Below are positions 30,552 through 34,938 of a stretch of DNA of 34,938 bases, piece after piece. The DNA lies in the IMG/VR virus record IMGVR_UViG_3300028392_002924, positions 1 through 34,938 of that record; one strand, written 5' to 3'. Under the pieces are notes generated by a model. The model did not search any database and was not told the DNA's origin. It was given only the letters and a program-made list of their open reading frames with translations. Made by a program: the position numbers and the translations under genes. The DNA comes from a virus. Each line of letters opens with the position of its first letter. The first letter of the stretch is position 1.

Positions 30552-31063
30552 TGTCATGGGTAGAACAGCTTAAAGATTCTATTCCAGACTACGCAAAAGA
30601 TATTAAATTAAATTTAGATGCGGTTATAAATAGATCAACAGTAGATCCAGAGCATGCAATGTATCTTTCAATTGCAGCAGCATTTTCTACTGGAAATTCT
30701 AAACTTCTTGCATTTATTGTTGCTAATGCCACAGATGAAATTGAAAAGAACGCAGCCCTTACTGCTGGCTCTTTGATGGCACAAAACAATGTTTGGTACC
30801 CATACGTTGAAATGGCAGATGATGAAGCTCTGAAGGGCCTCCCAGCCCTTTTAAGGATGAATGCTATATCATCACATGGCGGAACAACAAAAGGTAAATT
30901 TGAAGCATATTCATTAGCATCATCAATTATTGGAAAATGCCATTTTTGTGTAAAAGCACATTATGAAACATTAAAGCAAGAGGGGTACACAGTAGAACAG
31001 CTTAGAGATATTGGTAGAATAGCATCTACAATTAATGCATTATCTAAAATATTGTCTGCTTAA
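30551..31063 (+). CDS. ahpD: alkyl hydroperoxidase AhpD
   Basis: 170 residues, all-helical. Thiols C130 and C133 (GKCHFCVKAH), H137 and E118 fall at the same numbers as in Mycobacterium tuberculosis AhpD as I recall it. The relay His usually at 132 is here Phe, with His at 131. It passes electrons from the lipoamide system to AhpC and has weak peroxidase activity. It is coupled to ahpC by TAATG. Confidence 0.92.
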   Translation: MSWVEQLKDSIPDYAKDIKLNLDAVINRSTVDPEHAMYLSIAAAFSTGNSKLLAFIVANATDEIEKNAALTAGSLMAQNNVWYPYVEMADDEALKGLPALLRMNAISSHGGTTKGKFEAYSLASSIIGKCHFCVKAHYETLKQEGYTVEQLRDIGRIASTINALSKILSA

Positions 31064-31212
31064 TGACTATTTACCTTGAAGCATATTGTATTATGTGTGA
31101 AAAAAGTGTTAAGGGTAAATTAAAAGAATTAATTATTCAAGAATCTGGAAAATGGTTGCATGTTGGGAATTGTCCCGATTGCTTTTATGAAATAAAAAGG
31201 ATCGTTCCATGA
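31063..31212 (+). CDS. small zinc-ribbon protein
   Basis: 49 residues: CIMC (residues 9-12) and CPDC (37-40), one four-Cys zinc site, in a beta-hairpin context (KWLHVGNCPDCFYEI). TAATG overlap with ahpD and ATGA with the next gene. May be a redox or regulatory partner for ahpC-ahpD; unknown. Confidence 0.55.
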   Translation: MTIYLEAYCIMCEKSVKGKLKELIIQESGKWLHVGNCPDCFYEIKRIVP

Positions 31213-31346
31213 AAATTTTTAATAGAATTAAATGCTATTTTATTGGACACAATTTAATTGTTGCTGGTAGATGTCCATACACTGGATCAACCTATGAATA
31301 TTGTGATAAATGCCATGTAATGATTGCCATGGACCCAGCGCAATAA
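31209..31346 (+). CDS. small Cys-rich protein
   Basis: 45 residues; C9, C22, CDKC (32-35) with nearby His. Starts FNRIKCYFIGHN. ATGA-coupled to the gene before. One metal site likely. Not recognised. Confidence 0.5.
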   Translation: MKIFNRIKCYFIGHNLIVAGRCPYTGSTYEYCDKCHVMIAMDPAQ

Positions 31347-31350
31347 TATT

Positions 31351-31359
31351 TGGTATAAT
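31351..31359 (+). promoter_or_regulatory. extended -10 promoter, leaderless type
   Basis: TGG-TATAAT, TATAAT at 31354-31359, seven bases before ATG 31367. Confidence 0.65.
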
Positions 31360-31366
31360 TATATAA

Positions 31367-31585
31367 ATGAGAAAGTTATTAAACAACGTATATTCATTTC
31401 TTCCTAGGATGTATCAGGGCGCAACAGTTGAAGAATTTGATAAAGCAGTTGAATTAACTATTCATACAAAAGCACCAGGAAAATGGCTTTTAATTGATCT
31501 AGAAACGGGTCAAGAATACATTGGTTTAGATGTTCCAACAAAATGGGGCAGATGGAGAAGGATAAGGGATAGATATGAACAGTAA
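31367..31585 (+). CDS. small hypothetical protein
   Basis: 72 residues, basic; KWLLIDLETGQEYIGLD strand pair and Trp/Arg-rich end (KWGRWRRIRDRYEQ). OB- or SH3-like small barrel is possible. Leaderless-type promoter; overlaps the GPx gene by 11 bases. Confidence 0.6.
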   Translation: MRKLLNNVYSFLPRMYQGATVEEFDKAVELTIHTKAPGKWLLIDLETGQEYIGLDVPTKWGRWRRIRDRYEQ

Positions 31586-32108
31586 TTCAGAAATATATGA
31601 TTTATCATTTATAGATAATAATGATAAAGCTATTAAGTTGTCAGAGTTTGCTGGCACTCCAATTTTAATTGTAAATACAGCAAGTAATTGCGGTATGACA
31701 TATCAATATGGAGACCTTCAAAAACTTCGTCAAGAAAAACATGATATGGCACTTACTATACTTGCATTTCCTTGCAATCAATTTGGCCAGCAAGAACCAG
31801 GAACTGATGAAGAAATTAAAACATTTTGCTTATTAAATTATAATGTAACATTTCCGATATCTAAAAAAATTGAAGTAAATGGAGAAAATGCACATCCAAT
31901 ATATAAATATTTAAAAAAGTTTGATAATAAAGAAATTGGTTGGAATTTTGAAAAGTTTTTAATTACTCCTGATGGTGAAATTGTTAAGCATTTTTCTCAT
32001 GATTTTGAAGTTGAAAAAATAAGTGTTATAGTAGACAATATGAATGAATGTAGTTGGGATAACGCTACGCCAACTAATGGGTGGAAAAATGATGAACAAG
32101 CTGTATGA
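31575..32108 (+). CDS. glutathione peroxidase family thiol peroxidase
   Basis: 177 residues. Active-site C39 in NTASNCGMTYQY, Gln in AFPCNQFGQQEPG, and the Trp-Asn of WNFEKFLI complete the catalytic tetrad. It has Cys, not selenocysteine, so it is likely thioredoxin-dependent; a thioredoxin is encoded at 25233. It reduces H2O2 or lipid peroxides. The resolving Cys may be C67 (AFPC) or C84 (TFCLLNYN). Confidence 0.93.
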   Translation: MNSNSEIYDLSFIDNNDKAIKLSEFAGTPILIVNTASNCGMTYQYGDLQKLRQEKHDMALTILAFPCNQFGQQEPGTDEEIKTFCLLNYNVTFPISKKIEVNGENAHPIYKYLKKFDNKEIGWNFEKFLITPDGEIVKHFSHDFEVEKISVIVDNMNECSWDNATPTNGWKNDEQAV

Positions 32109-32214
32109 TGATAAATGTTACTATTGCGATCAAAAGGGTATTTACTGGGATCAAGTAGGGGCTACAATCATATCTGTATGCAGAAAGCATGCAACTTTTA
32201 AATACGAAGGATAA
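32089..32214 (+). CDS. small zinc-finger protein
   Basis: 41 residues; CYYC (10-13) and CRKH (31-34) give a C2-CH site. Two successive ATG codons; either is possible. It starts 20 bases inside the GPx gene and ends two bases before the CDGSH-like gene. Confidence 0.5.
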   Translation: MMNKLYDDKCYYCDQKGIYWDQVGATIISVCRKHATFKYEG

Positions 32215-32216
32215 TA

Positions 32217-32414
32217 ATGTCTACTTGCAAATGTGGTTTATCTAGTGAGTACCCAGAATGTAATGGAACTCATAAAATAACTAAAAACGAAAAATTTAGA
32301 AAAGCTTTACTTAAAACAATGGAAGACAATAAAGACTTATTAAATAAAATGGGTTCTGATTATAATCAAAATGGAATTCCTTATTGGGATCATGATATTG
32401 GTGGAGAAGGATGA
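32217..32414 (+). CDS. CDGSH-type iron-sulfur protein
   Basis: 65 residues. N-terminal CKCGLSSEYPECNGTHK matches the CDGSH motif C-x-C-x2-S/T-x3-P-x-C-D-G-x-H with Asn in place of the Asp of CDG, keeping the three Cys and one His that bind a redox-active [2Fe-2S]. The remainder is helix and an acidic tail. It sits in the peroxidase operon, so electron transfer or redox sensing is plausible. Confidence 0.8.
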   Translation: MSTCKCGLSSEYPECNGTHKITKNEKFRKALLKTMEDNKDLLNKMGSDYNQNGIPYWDHDIGGEG

Positions 32415-32488
32415 ATTTACTTCAAGCCTCAGTTATATTTGGACCAGTTATTGTGGTATTGATATTTTTTTGGAATGATATAAAATGA
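32411..32488 (+). CDS. 25-residue membrane peptide
   Basis: A single hydrophobic helix (LLQASVIFGPVIVVLIFFW) with short ends, in ATGA overlaps on both sides. The tight overlaps argue it is translated. Function unknown. Confidence 0.45.
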   Translation: MNLLQASVIFGPVIVVLIFFWNDIK

Positions 32489-32742
32489 TAGATTGGCTCG
32501 TTAATAAAATATTTTCCTGGGAATCTTTAAGAAATGCCATTACTTCTGAAGTGCATATGTATGATTCAATAGGTAGAAGTCTTAATAGTGGCACTGGGGC
32601 TGTTTTTTGGTCCGAATCAGATGGATGGCGAGGGTGGGAACATAATCAATTACGAAATATAGTTTATTTTAACGATATCCCAGAAATTGATATGATGTCA
32701 GTTATGATGAGTATAGAAGAAATGCAGGCTTTCCCATCTTAA
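32485..32742 (+). CDS. small hypothetical protein, possibly frameshift-fused to the glycosyltransferase
   Basis: 85 residues; Trp-rich centre (VFWSESDGWRGWEHNQ) and Met-rich acidic end. No known motif. Its last sense codons contain the heptamer T-TTC-CCA (32730-32736), and a -1 slip there would enter the glycosyltransferase frame four bases before the stop. Confidence 0.6.
   Translation: MIDWLVNKIFSWESLRNAITSEVHMYDSIGRSLNSGTGAVFWSESDGWRGWEHNQLRNIVYFNDIPEIDMMSVMMSIEEMQAFPS
32730..32736 (+). promoter_or_regulatory. possible -1 frameshift heptamer TTTCCCA
   Basis: X-XXY-YYZ pattern in the correct frame of the 32485 gene (gcT TTC CCA), four bases before its stop. A strong downstream hairpin is not evident, so efficiency is uncertain. 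Confidence 0.35.
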
Positions 32743-33506
32743 AAAATAGAGCATTATCTTTTATAGTTCATGATAGATATGAATACCTTAGAGAATCACT
32801 AAATTCTTGGGAAATCGTAGATAATTTAAATGAATATGATATATATTTTTTTATAGAACCATCAGATAATCTTAATTTAATTTTAGAAATTGTAAATATA
32901 TTTAAATCTAAAATAAATTCTTTAGTAACAATTAAAATAAATGAAAAACTATTTGGAAATAATCAAAATTCATTTCAAGCTTTGGATACTTTATTGGGAA
33001 AGTATGAGTTCGTTATTATCGCTGAAGATGATATTATAGTTTCTAATGATGTTATAGATTATTTTAATTATATGATACCAATTTATGAAAAATCCGACCA
33101 TATTACTTCAATATCTGCTAATTTAATTCTTGAAACAAATTTAAAAGAAAATGGTGTCCTTGAAAGAAGAGAGTTTTCTGGTTTAGTATGGGGTACTTGG
33201 AAAAAATGGTGGGATTTAAAACTTAAAGAAGCATGGCTACCAGACTTAAATACTAATCAATGGAATTCTTGGGATTTAAATATAAGCAGAATACATTTTA
33301 GATATGACTTAAAATGTATAGCGCCAGTAGTGTCAAGATCTCAGCATATAGGGATACATGGACAGTGGTGCAATGAAGAGATATATAAGAGAACTTATGC
33401 CAATCTATTTAAGCCAATAAATAAATTGATTAACCCAGTAGAATATAAAGAAGTAATGAAAAATGGTCAATATACCGATATGTATATAGAAAATAGATTT
33501 ATTTAA
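32736..33506 (+). CDS. GT-A glycosyltransferase with unresolved start
   Basis: About 256 residues if begun near 32736. The frame opens at 32691 and has no ATG or GTG before the catalytic region; the first TTG (32982) would delete the beta1-helix motif ALSFIVHDRYEYLRESL that glycosyltransferases need. EFVIIAEDDIIVSNDV gives the metal DxD-type EDD; VWGTWKKWWD and the His-Gly end (HIGIHGQWC) follow. It resembles GNT-I-like or GT2-like enzymes. Either initiation at a rare codon (ATC 32736, TTA 32739), -1 frameshifting from the gene before, or a base error explains the missing start. Confidence 0.65.
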   Translation: MLKNRALSFIVHDRYEYLRESLNSWEIVDNLNEYDIYFFIEPSDNLNLILEIVNIFKSKINSLVTIKINEKLFGNNQNSFQALDTLLGKYEFVIIAEDDIIVSNDVIDYFNYMIPIYEKSDHITSISANLILETNLKENGVLERREFSGLVWGTWKKWWDLKLKEAWLPDLNTNQWNSWDLNISRIHFRYDLKCIAPVVSRSQHIGIHGQWCNEEIYKRTYANLFKPINKLINPVEYKEVMKNGQYTDMYIENRFI

Positions 33507-33599
33507 TTTCTATTGATTTAAACTAATATTATAGTATATAGACTATATTGATCGCAATTAGTGAAGCGAAAAAGTGAAAAAGTTCGGCGGTAGAGACTA

Positions 33600-33628
33600 T
33601 TGACGGCACCCGTCATAAATGTTATACT
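33600..33628 (+). promoter_or_regulatory. promoter TTGACG-17-TATACT, leaderless type
   Basis: TTGACG (33600-33605), TATACT (33623-33628), 17-base spacer, then six bases to ATG 33635. The 128 bases 33507-33634 before it hold no gene or RNA that I can see. Confidence 0.75.
33601..33615. promoter_or_regulatory. palindrome over the -35 box (operator)
   Basis: tgacgg-cac-ccgtca: a perfect 6+3+6 inverted repeat covering the -35 box and half the spacer, which a dimeric repressor would use to block RNA polymerase. Confidence 0.55.
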
Positions 33629-33634
33629 GAATAT

Positions 33635-33679
33635 ATGATACTTGTAATAAATGTATGGGTGGATATTAATGAACGATGA
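33635..33679 (+). CDS. 14-residue leader peptide (possible)
   Basis: MILVINVWVDINER from the leaderless ATG, ending 11 bases inside the next gene. Too short to judge as protein; its placement suggests translational coupling to 33669. Confidence 0.35.
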   Translation: MILVINVWVDINER

Positions 33680-33818
33680 AACATATCAATCGGATAAGTC
33701 TGATATTAAAACTCAAGCAGGCTTAGAGATGTTTGAATACTTCAATACTAACTACGGATCCTCAGTATGGGGTAAAGTTTTAGAGGGAATTAAGGCTATT
33801 GAGGAGGAACTTAAATGA
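33669..33818 (+). CDS. small acidic hypothetical protein
   Basis: 49 residues; helical with SSVWGKVLEGIKAIEEELK end. Ribosome site GGGTGG about 7 bases upstream. ATGA-coupled to the next gene. Codon use in 33669-34270 is less AT-rich than upstream. Not recognised. Confidence 0.6.
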   Translation: MNDETYQSDKSDIKTQAGLEMFEYFNTNYGSSVWGKVLEGIKAIEEELK

Positions 33819-34141
33819 CACACGATACTTTTTGGGATGGAATGAATCGTTCATTGGAACAAGCAGATGGAGCAGATGAAATATATCAGGGGAGATTAGA
33901 TAGAGATGCTCGCAATTATCCAAGCAAATCGGAAATGACATACGATGAATTGCTGGCGGAGATAGATGACAATTTTACAAAATGTGGAGATGATTGTGAA
34001 ACCTGCCGTAGAGAGAATGCTTCTTGGTTTGCCCTACGTGCAGTAGTGGAATTGCATAAGCCTGATGAGTTCAACCATTGCGGTGTATGCAATCAATACC
34101 TTTGCGAAACAATCCAAGCGATTGAGAAGGAACTATCATGA
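33815..34141 (+). CDS. hypothetical protein with Cys/His clusters
   Basis: 108 residues. KCGDDCETC near residue 50-58 and HCGVCNQYLC near 88-97 could form one or two zinc sites. N-terminus acidic (FWDGMNRSLEQADGADEIY). GAGGAGG ribosome site. Similar two-cluster proteins are frequent in actinophages. ATGA coupling on both ends. Confidence 0.65.
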   Translation: MTHDTFWDGMNRSLEQADGADEIYQGRLDRDARNYPSKSEMTYDELLAEIDDNFTKCGDDCETCRRENASWFALRAVVELHKPDEFNHCGVCNQYLCETIQAIEKELS

Positions 34142-34269
34142 CATGCACTAAGTATGGACATGATTTCCAGCTAGATCTGGATGGTCAAGTCACATGCTTT
34201 AATTGTGGAACTATGGATGATGATATGAGTGATAGCACTTGGGGGCATGATTTAGGCGGGGAAGCGTAA
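34138..34269 (+). CDS. small zinc-ribbon protein
   Basis: 43 residues; C3 and H8 with CFNC (20-23) as ligands; ends STWGHDLGGEA, close to the WDHDIGGEG end of the CDGSH-like protein at 32217, perhaps a shared docking or degradation tail. Confidence 0.55.
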   Translation: MTCTKYGHDFQLDLDGQVTCFNCGTMDDDMSDSTWGHDLGGEA

Positions 34270-34273
34270 GGTG

Positions 34274-34285
34274 TATACTTATACT
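34274..34285 (+). promoter_or_regulatory. tandem -10 boxes (two TATACT)
   Basis: TATACT at 34274-34279 and 34280-34285, back to back, upstream of ATG 34324 with a leader of about 30-40 bases. Confidence 0.5.
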
Positions 34286-34305
34286 ATAAGGGCAATTAAC
34301 CTTAT
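34286..34305 (+). promoter_or_regulatory. leader hairpin or operator
   Basis: ataagg / ccttat with eight-base loop directly after the tandem -10 boxes, at the expected start of the transcript. Confidence 0.4.
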
Positions 34306-34323
34306 CTAGTAGAAAGAACTACA

Positions 34324-34518
34324 ATGGCTACAATGTGCAAGACATGTTCAATAGAGACAAATAGAGCAGCATGGGCAAACTATCCAGATATGCTCGATCT
34401 ATGCAAAATGTGCAAATCCTTTCAAGCATCCATAAATCATACAATAGAATCAGCTGAAAGAGTACGTAAGAAAGCTGCATCAATTGGCAAGAAATTAGAA
34501 GATAAAGTAGTTGACTAA
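34324..34518 (+). CDS. zinc-finger protein with basic helix
   Basis: 64 residues. CKTC (5-8) and CKMC (27-30) form one zinc site, followed by a long basic helix (SAERVRKKAASIGKKLEDK). Likely binds nucleic acid. Its stop lies within the -35 box of the next promoter. Confidence 0.65.
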   Translation: MATMCKTCSIETNRAAWANYPDMLDLCKMCKSFQASINHTIESAERVRKKAASIGKKLEDKVVD

Positions 34519-34540
34519 AATTATATCAATATAGTATAAT
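34511..34540 (+). promoter_or_regulatory. promoter TTGACT-18-TATAAT, leaderless type
   Basis: TTGACT (34511-34516) and TATAAT (34535-34540), spacer 18, then six bases to ATG 34547. Confidence 0.7.
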
Positions 34541-34546
34541 TACTAT

Positions 34547-34804
34547 ATGGCTAAAAAGAAATATAAGGGCAAGTCTAAAGCCTCTATTGAGGCTGATAAA
34601 AAGAAAAGCCTATCTGATATTGAAAAGACTAGACGCAAGCTTCAAGCAATTGATGGGCGGGAATTGGAAAGTAAGAGACTTTCTGCTAAGGATATGATAG
34701 AACTCAATAAGGCTATATACGATCTAAATAAGAATAAGGTCCTCATTGAAGATACGCCTAGAGGAACTCCTGGCCAAAAGGTCTCAACTTGGACTAGAAA
34801 ATGA
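34547..34804 (+). CDS. basic helical protein
   Basis: 85 residues: Lys-rich start (MAKKKYKGKSKASIEADKKK), charged central helix (DIEKTRRKLQAI, AKDMIELNKAIYDLNKN) and a PRGTPGQKVSTW tail. Likely nucleic-acid binding; not recognised. Leaderless-type promoter. Confidence 0.65.
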   Translation: MAKKKYKGKSKASIEADKKKSLSDIEKTRRKLQAIDGRELESKRLSAKDMIELNKAIYDLNKNKVLIEDTPRGTPGQKVSTWTRK

Positions 34805-34810
34805 TACAAT
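34802..34810 (+). promoter_or_regulatory. extended -10 promoter, leaderless type
   Basis: TGA-TACAAT with TACAAT at 34805-34810, six bases before ATG 34817; weak hexamer, good geometry. Confidence 0.45.
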
Positions 34811-34816
34811 AGACAA

Positions 34817-34938
34817 ATGATAACTATACTGCTAATAGCCATTACATGGTATGGAACTAAGCTATATTACACACGGGATCCATTTATCCATTTTCCAGAG
34901 CTTGAGGATAATGGTCTAATGACTGTTAAATGCTCACG
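34817..34938 (+). CDS. hypothetical protein, cut by window end
   Basis: At least 40 residues (MITILLIAITWYGTKLYYTRDPF start), open at the right edge. The N-terminal hydrophobic stretch may be a membrane anchor or signal. Its family cannot be told from this part. Confidence 0.55.
   Translation, partial: MITILLIAITWYGTKLYYTRDPFIHFPELEDNGLMTVKCS

Noticed and set aside
32982-33506. Glycosyltransferase starting at TTG 32982
   Set aside because: It would remove the N-terminal nucleotide-sugar-binding strand and helix that are visible upstream in the same open frame.
33507-33599. Small RNA or tRNA between the glycosyltransferase and the 33600 promoter
   Set aside because: No cloverleaf or stable long hairpin could be drawn; the stretch is simple AT-rich sequence.

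Overview
This is an AT-rich (roughly one-third GC by eye), single-strand-coded piece of a tailed-phage genome. All of the roughly 80 genes I can support run on the + strand, most overlap by a few bases (ATGA, TAATG, 14-nt overlaps), and no stretch over 300 bases lacks a gene. Phage identity rests on the terminase pair (11211-13539) together with a phage-type replication and recombination set: DnaE C-terminus, MazG-like pyrophosphatase, RecA, Cas4/RecB-like nuclease and RuvC-like resolvase. An actinobacterial host is indicated by a WhiB regulator, an AhpC-AhpD pair closely resembling the mycobacterial one, an FmdB-like zinc ribbon, and about eleven genes whose -10 box lies 5-7 nt before the ATG (leaderless mRNA). 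A small freshwater actinobacterium is my guess, not something the sequence proves.

Layout. 1-3619: DNA polymerase III alpha (cut by the window edge), small proteins, MazG-like enzyme, RecA. 3606-7965: four paralogous Fe(II)/2-oxoglutarate (2OG) oxygenases of the prolyl-4-hydroxylase-like type, interrupted by a zinc-ribbon protein and a possible PD-(D/E)XK nuclease. 7962-11183: tiny membrane proteins (one XapX), Cas4-like nuclease, RuvC-like resolvase, HTH peptide, methyltransferase, NMAD1-like protein. 11196-13869: small and large terminase and a CAT tRNA. 13885-18290: fifth 2OG oxygenase, tRNA-Arg(TCT), Dps, CHAP lysin, secreted HNH-like nuclease, a JmjC/cupin - SDR - JmjC/cupin cassette, FmdB-like protein. 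18306-20625: exported Fn3/(Thr-Pro)n/coiled-coil protein plus two membrane proteins (holin candidates). 20638-24089: small proteins, WhiB, proteasome-beta-like Ntn hydrolase. 24086-26878: exported subtilase, thioredoxin, exported surface-like protein and a terminator. 26891-29824: luciferase-like monooxygenase, DUF2061 membrane protein, GT60-like glycosyltransferase, low-complexity small proteins and a second terminator. 29860-32488: redox operon (AhpC, AhpD, glutathione peroxidase, CDGSH-type protein). 32485-33506: a second glycosyltransferase with an unresolved start. 33600-34938: small, mostly Cys-rich or basic proteins under short promoters.

How the genes may work together. The main biological hypothesis is protein hydroxylation plus O-glycosylation. 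Several prolyl-hydroxylase-like oxygenases occur with a glycosyltransferase resembling family GT60, whose characterised eukaryotic member adds GlcNAc to hydroxyproline of Skp1, and with an exported protein carrying about 24 consecutive Thr-Pro dipeptides that could be a substrate. A second theme is peroxide and iron handling (AhpC, AhpD, GPx, thioredoxin, Dps, CDGSH), which fits a phage that encodes seven Fe(II)-dependent oxygenase-fold proteins. Portal, capsid and tail genes are not recognisable in the window although the terminase is here, so they must lie outside it or be unrecognisable to me. All functional calls come from motif reading; no database search was possible.
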